64,000 bases of DNA from Streptomyces ardesiacus (GTDB lineage: Bacteria; Actinomycetota; Actinomycetes; Streptomycetales; Streptomycetaceae): assembly GCF_003112575.1 (NCBI RefSeq), contig NZ_BEWC01000008.1, positions 434,001 through 498,000 on the forward strand, in the 5' to 3' direction. The position numbers and the translations under genes were made by a program. The notes under the pieces are model-generated. The model was not told where the DNA came from. It saw only the letters and a program-made list of their open reading frames with translations, and ran no database searches. Of the stretch, positions 27,752-36,565 are shown piece after piece. Numbering within the stretch: the stretch's first letter is position 1; the number at the start of each line of letters is the position of its first letter.

Positions 27752-28216
27752 ATGACAGTCCCGAAGACCGGCGGCATCGGCCGGGTCCGGGCGAGCACCC
27801 CGGGACGGCCCCGGTGGCGGGCCCAGGCACCGGTCGTCGCGGTCGTCGCCCTCGGCGGCGGCACCGGCGCCGCCGCCCGCTACGCGGCCTCCCTGTGGTG
27901 GCCCACGCCGGCCGGCGGCTTCCCCTGGACGATCCTCGGTGTCAACGCCGTCGGGTGCGCCGTGATCGGCGTGTTCATGGTGGTCATCACCGAGGTGTGG
28001 ACCGCCCACCGGCTGGTGAGGCCCTTCTTCGGCACCGGCGTCCTCGGCGGCTTCACCACCTTCTCCACCTACGCCGTCGACAGCCGGAACCTGTTCGCCG
28101 ACGGCCGGGTCCCGACCGGCCTGGCCTACCTCGCCGCGACCCCGCTCGCGGCACTCACGGCGGTGTGGCTCGCCGCATGGGCGGCCCGCCGGGTCCTGAA
28201 GTGGAGGCAGTCATGA
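27752..28216 (+). CDS. crcB: fluoride exporter CrcB/Fluc, first copy
   Basis: A 154-residue four-helix membrane protein with the Fluc hallmarks GTGAAARY, FPWTILGVNAVGCAVIG (pore Asn) and GFTTFSTY (Phe/Thr polar track). It has a longer, basic N-terminal tail than the second copy. Fluc channels are dual-topology dimers; two adjacent copies of this kind often form a heterodimer. ATG 27752 is 10 nt after AGGAG and the stop overlaps the next gene (ATGA). Confidence 0.92.
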   Translation: MTVPKTGGIGRVRASTPGRPRWRAQAPVVAVVALGGGTGAAARYAASLWWPTPAGGFPWTILGVNAVGCAVIGVFMVVITEVWTAHRLVRPFFGTGVLGGFTTFSTYAVDSRNLFADGRVPTGLAYLAATPLAALTAVWLAAWAARRVLKWRQS

Positions 28217-28557
28217 CGAGGCTGACCGGCGGCGCACTGCGCCTGACCGTCATCGTCGGCGAGAACGACACCTGGCACCACCGCCCCCTGTACGCGGAGA
28301 TCGTCCACCGCGCCCACGCGGCGGGCCTCGCGGGCGCCAGCGTCTTCCGGGGCGTCGAGGGCTTCGGCGCCTCCTCGCTCATCCACACCAGCAGGCTGCT
28401 GTCCCTGAGCGAGGACCTGCCGGTGGCCGTCGTCGTCGTCGACACCGAGGAGCGGGTCCGCGGCTTCCTGCCGCTGCTGGACGAACTCGTCACCGGGGGC
28501 CTGGTCACCCTCGACCCGTGCGAGGTCGTCAGGTACGAGGGCAGGAGGCCGTCGTGA
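28213..28557 (+). CDS. DUF190 (PII-like) protein between crcB genes
   Basis: A 114-residue soluble protein of the DUF190 family: LTVIVGENDTWHHRPLYAEIV, GLAGASVFRGVEGFG, LPVAVVVVDTEERV. The fold is PII-like, so nucleotide binding and regulation of the transporter pair are plausible. It is translationally coupled on both sides to the two fluoride channel genes. Confidence 0.85.
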   Translation: MTRLTGGALRLTVIVGENDTWHHRPLYAEIVHRAHAAGLAGASVFRGVEGFGASSLIHTSRLLSLSEDLPVAVVVVDTEERVRGFLPLLDELVTGGLVTLDPCEVVRYEGRRPS

Positions 28558-28928
28558 ACTGGCTCCTGGTCGTCGCGGGCGGCATGATCGGCGCGCCGCT
28601 GCGCTACCTCACCGACCGGGCCGTGCAGTCCCGGCACGACTCCGTCTTCCCCTGGGGCACCTTCACCGTCAACGTGACCGGCAGCCTGGTCCTCGGCGTC
28701 CTGACCGGGGCCGCCCTGGCCGGAGCGGCCGGCTCCGAGGTGCGGCTGCTGCTGGGGACCGGACTGTGCGGCGCCCTCACGACGTACTCGACCTTCTCCT
28801 ACGAGACCCTCCGGCTGACCGAGACCGGCGCGCGCCTGCAGGCCGCCGTCAACGTGCTGGGGAGCGTGGCGGCCGGCCTCGCGGCGGCGTTCGCGGGGGT
28901 GACTCTGGCCGACGCGCTCTGGAACTGA
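28554..28928 (+). CDS. crcB: fluoride exporter CrcB/Fluc, second copy
   Basis: A 124-residue partner channel subunit: GGMIGAPLRY, FPWGTFTVNVTGSLVLG (pore Asn) and GALTTYSTFSYE. The GTG start at 28554 overlaps the DUF190 stop by 4 bp and follows GGAGG. With the first copy it likely forms a fluoride-selective efflux channel. Confidence 0.93.
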   Translation: MNWLLVVAGGMIGAPLRYLTDRAVQSRHDSVFPWGTFTVNVTGSLVLGVLTGAALAGAAGSEVRLLLGTGLCGALTTYSTFSYETLRLTETGARLQAAVNVLGSVAAGLAAAFAGVTLADALWN

Positions 28929-28967
28929 CGCCGGGCACACGGCCCGGTGTAGTAGGAACTGGATGCC

Positions 28968-29804
28968 ATGAGCGCCATCAGCATCGGTCAGGCCGTCGTC
29001 CTCGGAGCGGTCGAGGGGGTGACCGAGTTCCTGCCCGTGTCCTCCACCGGACACCTCAAGATCGTCGAGGGTCTGATGGGCATCCCGGTCGACGACGACG
29101 CCGTCATCGGCTTCTCCGCGGTCATCCAGGTCGGCGCGATCGCCGCCGTGCTCGTCTACTTCTCCAAGGACATCGCGCGGATCGTCTCGGCCTGGGGACG
29201 CGGGCTGCGCGACCCGCAGGAGCGCTACCACCACGACTACAGGTTCGCCTGGTGGGTCGTCTTCGCCACCGTCCCCATCGTCCTCGTCGGCCTGGCCGCC
29301 AAGCCCCTGATCAAGGGCCCCCTCGCCTCCCTGTGGGTGGTCGCCGGCTCCCTGATCGTCGGCAGCGGCGTGATGTGGTGGGCCGACCGCACCGGCCGGC
29401 ACAAGCGGGGCGAGGACGACACGTCCTTCAAGGACGCGATGCTGGTCGGCGGCTCCCAGATCCTCGCGCTGCTCTTCCCAGGCTTCTCCCGCTCCGGCGC
29501 CACCATGTCCACCGCCCTGCTGCTCGACCTCGACCGGGTCGCCGCCACCCGGCTGTCCTTCTTCCTCGGCATCCCCGCCCTGACCGGCGCGGGTCTGTAC
29601 GAGCTGAAGGACGCCCTGGGAACGGGAGCGGGTGCCGCGCCCCTGGCGGTCGGCACCCTCGTCTCCTTCGTGGTGGCCTACGCCTCCATCGCCTGGCTGC
29701 TGAGGTTCGTCGCCCGGCACACCTTCAACGCGTTCGTGATCTACCGGATCGCGGTCGGCGTGCTGCTGTTCGGGCTGCTCGGCGCGGGCGTGCTGCAGAG
29801 CTGA
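28968..29804 (+). CDS. uppP: undecaprenyl-diphosphatase
   Basis: UppP (BacA) recycles the lipid carrier of peptidoglycan synthesis. The 278-residue multi-helix protein carries both family motifs: VEGVTEFLPVSSTGH (residues about 15-29) and PGFSRSGATM (about 172-181). It lies 39 bp after the fluoride module and may be cotranscribed. Such genomes often have more than one copy. Confidence 0.95.
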   Translation: MSAISIGQAVVLGAVEGVTEFLPVSSTGHLKIVEGLMGIPVDDDAVIGFSAVIQVGAIAAVLVYFSKDIARIVSAWGRGLRDPQERYHHDYRFAWWVVFATVPIVLVGLAAKPLIKGPLASLWVVAGSLIVGSGVMWWADRTGRHKRGEDDTSFKDAMLVGGSQILALLFPGFSRSGATMSTALLLDLDRVAATRLSFFLGIPALTGAGLYELKDALGTGAGAAPLAVGTLVSFVVAYASIAWLLRFVARHTFNAFVIYRIAVGVLLFGLLGAGVLQS

Positions 29805-29825
29805 CCGCCGGGCGCGCCCGCCCGG

Positions 29826-30884
29826 TCAGCGGGCCGCGCGCAGCGGCTCCCCGACGCTCCTCATGTGCCGCAGGGCCTCGCGGTGCGAGGCCAGCAGCCC
29901 CGTCTGGTGGTACGGCACGCCCAGCTCCGCGCAGTACGCCTCGGTGAGGACCTGCGCCCGGCCGAGTGCGGGGGTCGGCATGCTGGGGAAGAGGTGGTGC
30001 TCGATCTGGTAGTTGAGACCGCCCATGAAGACGTCGACGAGCACGCCGCCCCGCACGTTGCGGGAGGTGAGGACCTGGCGGCGCAGGAAGTCCAGCCGCG
30101 TGCCCTCCTCGATCATCGGCATGCCCTTGTGGTTGGGCGCGAAGACCGAGCCCAGGTAGATCCCGAACAGCCCCTGGTGGACGGCGAGGAAGGCGAGTGC
30201 CTTGCCCGGGGACAGGACCGTGAACAGGCCGCCGAAGTAGAGCGCGAAGTGGGCGACGAGCAGCGTGCCCTCCAGGACCGGACGTTTCACGGCCCGGCCG
30301 CCCAGGGCCTTGAAGCTGTTGAAGCTCAGGTTGAGCCCTTCCAGCGTCAGCAGCGGGAAGAACAGGGCGGCCTGGTGCCTGCCGACGAAGCGCGGCAGCC
30401 CCGTCGCCCGGCTCGCCTGGCCCCGCGACCACACCAGGATGTCGGGGGAGACGTCCGGGTCCTTCTCCTCGTGGTTGGGATTGGCGTGGTGGCGGGTGTG
30501 CTTGTTCATCCACCAGCCGTAGCTCATGCCGAGCAGCAGGTTGGCCGTCAGCAGGCCGCCCGCCTCGCTGGGGCGCCGGCGCGAGAAGACCTGCCGGTGG
30601 GCGAGGTCGTGGGCCGCGAGCCCGAGCTGGCCGAAGACGACGGCGAGCGCGACCGCGACGAGGAGCTGGCCCCAGCTGTCCCCCAGGGCGACGAACGCGG
30701 CGACACCCCCCGCCAGGGCGAGGGCGACGGCGCCGAAACGCACCGTGTAGTAGAGGGGGCGGCGCCGGAGCAGCCCCGCGTCGGCTATGCGCCGGGAGAG
30801 TTCGGAGAAGTCGCTCCCCTTCTCGCGTTCCTTCTCCCGGGCGGGCGTGGGCAGGCTCTCGACGAGCACCGTTGAATCGACCAT
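29826..30884 (-). CDS. membrane fatty-acyl desaturase
   Basis: This 352-residue di-iron desaturase introduces a double bond into acyl chains at the membrane. The three histidine boxes are HDLAH (about residue 98), HTRHH (about 134) and QIEHH (about 303), with hydrophobic segments between. Start 30884 has no clear ribosome site, but CATACT lies 7 nt upstream, suggesting a leaderless message as at argG. Convergent with uppP by 21 bp. Confidence 0.9.
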   Translation of the reverse strand: MVDSTVLVESLPTPAREKEREKGSDFSELSRRIADAGLLRRRPLYYTVRFGAVALALAGGVAAFVALGDSWGQLLVAVALAVVFGQLGLAAHDLAHRQVFSRRRPSEAGGLLTANLLLGMSYGWWMNKHTRHHANPNHEEKDPDVSPDILVWSRGQASRATGLPRFVGRHQAALFFPLLTLEGLNLSFNSFKALGGRAVKRPVLEGTLLVAHFALYFGGLFTVLSPGKALAFLAVHQGLFGIYLGSVFAPNHKGMPMIEEGTRLDFLRRQVLTSRNVRGGVLVDVFMGGLNYQIEHHLFPSMPTPALGRAQVLTEAYCAELGVPYHQTGLLASHREALRHMRSVGEPLRAAR

Positions 30885-31019
30885 GTACCCGAGTATGTGA
30901 ACGGCGGCCCGGCCGCAGAATGGCGTCCGCCCCCGGAACAGGGGTGTGGCCAGCACCACCCCGGTGCGGGGGCCCACCCGCCGTCGGCCTCCCGCCGCCG
31001 TGAGGTGCCCGGAGGGAGA

Positions 31020-31952
31020 ATGGCGATCATGAGCACACCGACGACCTTCCGGCCCGTCCTGGAGCGCATCGCCGAGGAGATCGAGCGGACCCCGGGCAGC
31101 GGGCGTCCGGCCGACTACATCCCCGCGCTCGCCGCCCGCGACCCGCGCCGCTTCGGCATGGCCGTCGCCGAGCCGGACGGCACGGTGTACGGAGTGGGGG
31201 ACTGGCGGGAGCCGTTCTCCGCGCAGTCCATCACCAAGGTCTTCACCCTCGCCCTCGACCTGGCCAGGGAGGGCGACGCCCTGTGGGAGCACGTGGGGCG
31301 CGAGCCGTCCGGCAATCCGTTCAACTCCCTGGTGCAGCTGGAGTACGAGAACGGCATCCCGCGCAACCCGTTCATCAACGCGGGCGCCCTCGTCGTCACC
31401 GACCGGCTGCACACCCGAACCGGCGACGCGGCCGGTGAACTCCTCGCCTTCCTGCGCGAGGAGAGCGGCAACCCGGACCTCACCCACGACGCGGAGGTCG
31501 CCGCCTCCGAGGCCGCGCACGGCGACCGCAACGCCGCCCTCGCCCACTTCATGGCGTCGTACGGCAACATCGACAACCCCGTGCCGGTCCTGCTCGACCA
31601 GTACTTCCGCCAGTGCTCCGTCGCCGCCTCCTGTGCCGACCTGGCCCTGGCGACCGGTTTCCTGGCACGGCACGGCATCCGCGCCGACGGCAGCCGGCTG
31701 CTGAGCCGCAGCAGGGCCAAGCAGATCAACGCGGTGATGCTGACCTGCGGGACCTACGACGCGGCCGGTGACTTCGCCCACCGGGTGGGCCTGCCCGGCA
31801 AGAGCGGGGTCGGCGGCGGCATCATCGCGGTCGTGCCGGGCCACTGCACCCTGTGCGTGTGGAGTCCGGGCCTGGACGAGCGGGGCAACTCGGTGGCCGG
31901 GGTGGCGGCCCTGGACCGCTTCACCACACTGACCGGGCTGTCGGTGTTCTGA
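31020..31952 (+). CDS. glsA: glutaminase
   Basis: Deamidates glutamine to glutamate. The 310-residue serine-dependent glutaminase has the SxxK motif in FSAQSITKVF, ENGIPRNPFINAGAL, the ASYGNIDNPVPV segment and GKSGVGGGIIAVVPG at the C-terminus. Start 31020 lies 4 nt after GGAGG; ATG 31029 (MSTPTTF) is a reasonable alternative. Divergent from the desaturase. Confidence 0.93.
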   Translation: MAIMSTPTTFRPVLERIAEEIERTPGSGRPADYIPALAARDPRRFGMAVAEPDGTVYGVGDWREPFSAQSITKVFTLALDLAREGDALWEHVGREPSGNPFNSLVQLEYENGIPRNPFINAGALVVTDRLHTRTGDAAGELLAFLREESGNPDLTHDAEVAASEAAHGDRNAALAHFMASYGNIDNPVPVLLDQYFRQCSVAASCADLALATGFLARHGIRADGSRLLSRSRAKQINAVMLTCGTYDAAGDFAHRVGLPGKSGVGGGIIAVVPGHCTLCVWSPGLDERGNSVAGVAALDRFTTLTGLSVF

Positions 31953-31962
31953 TCCGGCGGCG

Positions 31963-33135
31963 TCACGTCACCTTGTCCCGCACCAGCTTGAGCCGCAGGG
32001 CGAGGGCCGTGACGCCCGCGCCGAGCGCCGCGACGCCCAGGATCGCGCCGGTCTCCGGCCAGCCCGGCCCGTCCTCGGCCGGCTGCGCCGCGGGCGCCGC
32101 CGCGGGCACCGCCGGAGGTCCCTGCCGCGGCCCGGTGCCGTCGGGGAGCAGCGATCCCACCGGGTCCACCTCCCCGTCCGCCTCGAAGCCCCAGTCGAGC
32201 AGGGACCGGGCCTCCTCGTACACGGCGTGGCCGCCGCCCCGCTGCGGGTTCATCACCGTGACGACGAGGGTCCGCCCGGCGCGGCGGGCGGCGGCGACGA
32301 GCGTGTTGCCCGCGTTGCTGGTGTAGCCGTTCTTGACGCCGATCAGCCCCGGGTACGGCTCCACGCCGTCGGCGCCGGTGAGGAGCCGGTTGGTGTTGAC
32401 GATCCCGAACGAACTCCCGTCGCGGCCGGGGAACATCGCGTCGACCGTGGCGCAGTAGCGCGCGAAGTCGGGCCGCCGCAGCCCCGCCCGGCCGAAGACG
32501 GCCAGGTCGTACGCCGACGAGACCTGGCCCGGCGCGTCGTACCCGTCTGGCGACCGGACGTGGGTGTCGCGGGCGCCCAGGGCGCGGGCCTTGGCCTGCA
32601 TCCGGGCGGCCGTGGCACTCCAGCCGCCGGTGAGTGAGGCGAGGACGTGCACGGCGTCGTTCCCGGAGCTGAGGAAGACGCCGTTCCACAGGTCGGAGAG
32701 CCGGTACGTCTCGCCCTCGACGACGCCGACGAGGCTGCTGCCCGGGCCGATGCCCGACAGGTCCTCCGGGTCGACCTCGTGGTGGAGGCCGCCCGGCAGG
32801 GCCGGCAGCACGGTCAGGGCGAACAGGGTCTTGAGGGTGCTGGCCGGGGGCAGCGCGCGGTGCGCGTCGTTCGCCGCCAGCACGTCGCCCGTACCGGCGT
32901 CGGCCACGACCCAGGACAGGGCGGAGACATCGGGGACCCGGGGCGCTCCCGGGTGCGGCCGGACCTGGGTGCCGGAGCGGTACAGCGGTGAGGGCTGCGC
33001 ACCCGCGCCACCGGGCGGGCCGGGGTCCGGACGCCCCGTGCGAGCGGCCGCGGTGGCCGGCACGAGGGTCAGCAGCCCCGCCAGGCAGAGCAAGCAGGTG
33101 GACCGAACCGCCCGGAATGAAAATCCGATAGTCAT
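31963..33135 (-). CDS. D-alanyl-D-alanine carboxypeptidase (S11 family)
   Basis: This 390-residue low-molecular-weight penicillin-binding protein trims peptidoglycan stem peptides. After the signal peptide come the three active-site motifs STLK (about residue 98), SGN (about 157) and KNG in place of KTG (about 268). A proline/alanine linker and a C-terminal membrane helix (GAILGVAALGAGVTALAL) anchor it outside the membrane. Convergent with glutaminase by 10 bp. Confidence 0.92.
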   Translation of the reverse strand: MTIGFSFRAVRSTCLLCLAGLLTLVPATAAARTGRPDPGPPGGAGAQPSPLYRSGTQVRPHPGAPRVPDVSALSWVVADAGTGDVLAANDAHRALPPASTLKTLFALTVLPALPGGLHHEVDPEDLSGIGPGSSLVGVVEGETYRLSDLWNGVFLSSGNDAVHVLASLTGGWSATAARMQAKARALGARDTHVRSPDGYDAPGQVSSAYDLAVFGRAGLRRPDFARYCATVDAMFPGRDGSSFGIVNTNRLLTGADGVEPYPGLIGVKNGYTSNAGNTLVAAARRAGRTLVVTVMNPQRGGGHAVYEEARSLLDWGFEADGEVDPVGSLLPDGTGPRQGPPAVPAAAPAAQPAEDGPGWPETGAILGVAALGAGVTALALRLKLVRDKVT

Positions 33136-33258
33136 ACCGCAAACCTAGGAACGGCCCCCCGCGCCACCACGCCGACCGGGCCGGGTCGCGCCCGCAAGCA
33201 CCCGGATGCCGCAACGGCGGCCGGTGAGGCGAGGCCCGGCGGCGCGGTCGAAGGGGCG

Positions 33259-34398
33259 TCAGTCCGCGGGCAGCGTGGGCTGCACCTGCCGCAGGAACGT
33301 CGCGTTGTCCGGCGTGCGGCGCAGCCGCTCCAGCAGGGTCTCCACGCCCGGCTGCCCGTCCCGCGCCCCCAGGGCCCGCCTCAGCCCGCGCACGGCGGTC
33401 GCCTCGGCCGCGGACAGCAGGAGCTCCTCGCGCCGGGTGCCCGAGCCGGTCGCCTCCACGGCCGGGAAGACCCGGCGCGAGGCGAGGTCCCGGCTCAGTC
33501 GCAGTTCCATGTTGCCGGTGCTCTTGAGCTCCTCGAAGTAGAAGTCGTCCGCGCGCGAACCGGTCTCCACCAGCGCGGTGGCCAGGACGGTGAGGGAGCC
33601 GCCCTCCTCGGCCTTGCGGGCCGCGCCGAAGAAGCGCTTGGGGCCCAGCAGCGCCCCCGCGTCGACACCGCCGCTGAGCGTGCGGCCGCCCGACGAGGCG
33701 GCGTTGTTGTGCGCCCTGCACAGCCGGGTGAGGGAATCCAGGAGGACGACGACGTCCTCGCCGGCCTCGACGAGCCGCTTGGCCCGCTCGATCACCAGCT
33801 CGGCGAGCGCGATGTGCTGCTTGGCGCTCCGGTCGAAGGTCGAGGCGTACACCTCGCCCCGCACCGAGCGCCGCATGTCGGTGACCTCCTCGGGGCGTTC
33901 GTCGAGCAGCAGCACCATGAGCCGGGCCTCGGGGTGGTTGCCGGCCACGGCGGCGGCGAACTGCTGGAGCAGGACGGTCTTGCCGGTCTTCGGCGGCGCG
34001 ACGATCAGGCCGCGCTGACCCTTGCCGACGGGGGCCAGGAGGTCGACGACGCGTCCGGCGAGTCCGGCCGCCGGGTGTTCCAGCCGCAGGCGCTCGTGCG
34101 GGTGCAGCGGGGTCAGGTCGGCGAAGTGCCGTCGGCCGCCGGGCCGTTCGGGCGTACGGCCGTTCACGCGGACGACCTCGGTCAGGGTGCGCCTCTCGCC
34201 GCGCACGCCCTCGACGAGGTCTCCCCTGCGCAGCCCGTGCCGGCGGATCAGCGCGGGGGAGAGGGCCAGGTCGGAGGGCTCGGGCAGCAGGCGCTCGCCC
34301 CGCAGGTACCCCTTGCCGCCCGCCTCGATGTCGAGGACACCGCTCGCGGTCTCGGCCGGGGACTGCTGTACAGGGGGGTGTTCGAGTGTGGTGGTCAT
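33259..34398 (-). CDS. rho: transcription termination factor Rho, short paralogue
   Basis: The 379-residue protein has Rho's RNA-binding N-terminus (GYLRGERLLPEPSDLALSP), Walker A APPKTGKT, Walker B VVVLLDSLTRL, the Q/R-loop region and the ending RTPDNATFLRQVQ. It lacks the long charged insertion found in the housekeeping Rho of streptomycetes, which supports a second copy. Start 34398 is 9 nt after AAAGGA. Confidence 0.88.
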   Translation of the reverse strand: MTTTLEHPPVQQSPAETASGVLDIEAGGKGYLRGERLLPEPSDLALSPALIRRHGLRRGDLVEGVRGERRTLTEVVRVNGRTPERPGGRRHFADLTPLHPHERLRLEHPAAGLAGRVVDLLAPVGKGQRGLIVAPPKTGKTVLLQQFAAAVAGNHPEARLMVLLLDERPEEVTDMRRSVRGEVYASTFDRSAKQHIALAELVIERAKRLVEAGEDVVVLLDSLTRLCRAHNNAASSGGRTLSGGVDAGALLGPKRFFGAARKAEEGGSLTVLATALVETGSRADDFYFEELKSTGNMELRLSRDLASRRVFPAVEATGSGTRREELLLSAAEATAVRGLRRALGARDGQPGVETLLERLRRTPDNATFLRQVQPTLPAD

Positions 34399-34717
34399 GG
34401 TGGTCGGTCCTTTCGAGGACACGGGCATGGGGCATGCGGAAGGAAGGGGGGAGCCGCGAGGGGTCGGAACGACACGCCTCCGGGCGGCGGAAACAGCACC
34501 TCGAACCCAGCGGGGACGAAAGCCCTGCTCACGAGGTCGTGCTGAGAAGCGGACCGCCGGTCGCACCAGGACGGGCGGATCTGCGCACTGAAAGGGAACT
34601 CGCACCGGCGCCCCGTCGAAAGGGGCGTACGCAAGTGCTGCGAGCACCCTACCACACCGTCCCCGCGTCCCGCGTCCCCGCCCTCCCTCCGTGTCTGCCG
34701 CGCCTGCCGTGCCGGTC
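34399..34717 (-). other. long leader region of the rho paralogue
   Basis: No gene is evident in this 319-bp gap. On the minus strand it holds TAGGGT (a possible -10 near 34653) and then a hairpin CGCCCC/GGGGCG (34609-34627). About 220 nt of leader follow before the rho start. A long leader fits autoregulation by Rho but is not proven. Confidence 0.4.
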
Positions 34718-35128
34718 TCAGTCGTCCGAGCGCACCCCGGCCGCCTCCGCCTCCCGCGCGATCCGTTCGAACTGCTCGGCCATGGCCGCCTGAAGGGCCT
34801 GCGCGCCCGACAACGGGCGGACCATCACGGTCAGTTCGGCGATGCGGCCGGACGCGTCGAGCCGCAGGACGTCGCACCCGCCGATCTCGCGGTCCCCCAC
34901 CCGTGCGGTGAAGAGCAGGGCGTGGTCGCGGCCGTCCGCCTCGCCGATGGCGCGTTCGTAGCGGAAGTCCTCGAAGACGCGCTCCACCGCGCGCAGGATC
35001 GCGGCCGTGACCGCCCTGCCCCGGTAGGGCTTGAAGACGACAGGGCTGGAGAAGACGACGTCGTCGGCCAGCAGTGCTTCGACGGCGTCCAGGTCGTGCG
35101 CCTCGATGGCCTCGCGGAATGCCCGCAT
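34718..35128 (-). CDS. SnoaL/NTF2-like protein
   Basis: A 136-residue cone-fold protein: AIEAHDLDAVEALLADDVVFSSPV at the start, RDHALLFTARVGDREIGGCDVLRLDASGRIAELTVMVRP at the end. Such proteins are hydratases, isomerases or simple ligand binders; no catalytic assignment is possible. ATG 35128 follows GAGGAG by 5 nt. Divergent from a PadR regulator, which may control it. Confidence 0.8.
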   Translation of the reverse strand: MRAFREAIEAHDLDAVEALLADDVVFSSPVVFKPYRGRAVTAAILRAVERVFEDFRYERAIGEADGRDHALLFTARVGDREIGGCDVLRLDASGRIAELTVMVRPLSGAQALQAAMAEQFERIAREAEAAGVRSDD

Positions 35129-35148
35129 CACCACTCCTCGGTACTCAA

Positions 35149-35174
35149 CTATTTGAATAGATGCGGAGTAGAGT
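35149..35174. promoter_or_regulatory. AT-rich divergent control region with palindrome
   Basis: CTATTTGAATAG (35149-35160) is a 12-bp dyad in an unusually AT-rich patch between the divergent SnoaL-like and PadR genes. TAGAGT at 35169-35174 could be a -10 for the PadR gene. Autoregulation by PadR is the simplest reading. Confidence 0.5.
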
Positions 35175-35208
35175 ATTCGTCCTGCTCCCCGCTTGCTAGC
35201 GTGTCGAC

Positions 35209-35796
35209 ATGTCTCTCAAGTACGCCGTCCTGGCCGCCCTGCTGGAGGGCGAGGCCTCGGGTTACGAGCTGTCCAAGGTCTTCGACGTGTCGCTCGCCAA
35301 CTTCTGGCCCGCCACGCCGCAGCAGCTCTACCGGGAGCTGGAGCGCCTCGCGGGCGACGGACTCATCGAGGCCCGCACCGTGCCGCAGGAACGCAGGCCC
35401 ACCAAGCGGCTGTTCTCGCTCACCGCGGCCGGCCGGGAGCAGTTGGGCGTCTTCGCCGCCGAGCCGACCCGGCGGCCCACCGCCATCCGCGACGAGTTCC
35501 TGATCAAGATGCAGGCCATGGACGGCGTCGACCCCCGGGCCGTGCGCGCGCTGGTAGAGGAGCGCAGGGCCTGGGCGCTGGGCAAGCTCGCCCGGTACGA
35601 GCGGATGCGCGAACGGCTCCTGGACGGCCGCACCGAGGAGGAGCACCTCCGGGACGCCGGCCGCGTCGGGCCCTACCTCACCCTGGCCGCCGGGATCGCG
35701 TTCGAGCGGGAGAACGCCCGCTGGTGCGAGCGCGTCCTCACCGTGCTGAGCGAGCGGCGCGCCCCGGCCGAGCCCGGCGGACAAGCCCTAGGCTGA
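35209..35796 (+). CDS. PadR-family transcriptional regulator
   Basis: The 195-residue protein has the PadR winged helix MSLKYAVLAALLEGEASGYEL...FWPATPQQLYRELERL and a helical C-terminal dimerisation domain (about residues 95-180). Divergent from the SnoaL-like gene; the gene that follows at 35801 overlaps its promoter with this stop. Confidence 0.88.
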   Translation: MSLKYAVLAALLEGEASGYELSKVFDVSLANFWPATPQQLYRELERLAGDGLIEARTVPQERRPTKRLFSLTAAGREQLGVFAAEPTRRPTAIRDEFLIKMQAMDGVDPRAVRALVEERRAWALGKLARYERMRERLLDGRTEEEHLRDAGRVGPYLTLAAGIAFERENARWCERVLTVLSERRAPAEPGGQALG

Positions 35797-35800
35797 CCGG

Positions 35801-36565
35801 ATGTTCAGCCCCGAAGGCCCCACCCTGCGCGAACTCGCCGTCCAGGCACTGTCGTCGGTCGAGCGGGGCTACGACCTGCTCGCCCCGAAGTTCGACCACA
35901 CCCCGTACCGGACACCGGACCGGGTGCTGGACGCCGTCGCCCGTGCGCTGGAGCCGATGGGGCCCTTCGCCGCCGGACTCGACCTGTGCTGCGGCACCGG
36001 CGCGGGCGCGGGCGTTCTGGCCCGGGTGTGCCGGGAGAGCGTGACCGGGGCCGACTTCAGCGCCGGCATGCTCCGGGTGGCGCGGGAGCGCACCCCGCCG
36101 CGGGGCCCGGCGGTCTCCTGGGTGCGCGCGGACGCCCGCGCGCTGCCGTTCGGCCCCGCCTTCGACCTCGTGGTGAGCTTCGGGGCGTTCGGGCACTTCC
36201 TGCCCCGCGAACTGCCGGGCCTGTTCGGTCAGGTGCGCTCGGTGCTCCGGCCGGGCGGCTGCTTCGCCTTCCCCGTCGCGGCCCCGCCCCGGCCCGGTTC
36301 GGCGGCGTACTGGACGCTGCTCGGCTTCGACACGGCGATGCGGGTGCGCAACGCGCTGTGGCGCCCGCCGTTCGTCATGTACTACCGGACCTTCCGGCTC
36401 GGGGACGTGGGCCGCGAGCTGGCGCGTGCCGGGTTCCGGGCGGACCTGCACGCCCTGCCGGAGTTCGGGTGCCGCCCCGACGGCAGTCCGCGGGTCCGGC
36501 TGGTCGTGGCCCGGGCGTCCCTCCGGCCGCCGCGTCAGCCGGCCGCGGGCAGGGTGAACTCGTAG
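35801..36565 (+). CDS. class I SAM-dependent methyltransferase
   Basis: The 254-residue enzyme shows motif I LDLCCGTGAGAG (about residue 60), VTGADFSAGML and the motif III-like FDLVVSFGAFGHFL. Substrate unknown. TAGGCT ends 6 nt before the ATG, suggesting a leaderless start. Its last 31 bp overlap the convergent GntR gene. Confidence 0.83.
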   Translation: MFSPEGPTLRELAVQALSSVERGYDLLAPKFDHTPYRTPDRVLDAVARALEPMGPFAAGLDLCCGTGAGAGVLARVCRESVTGADFSAGMLRVARERTPPRGPAVSWVRADARALPFGPAFDLVVSFGAFGHFLPRELPGLFGQVRSVLRPGGCFAFPVAAPPRPGSAAYWTLLGFDTAMRVRNALWRPPFVMYYRTFRLGDVGRELARAGFRADLHALPEFGCRPDGSPRVRLVVARASLRPPRQPAAGRVNS

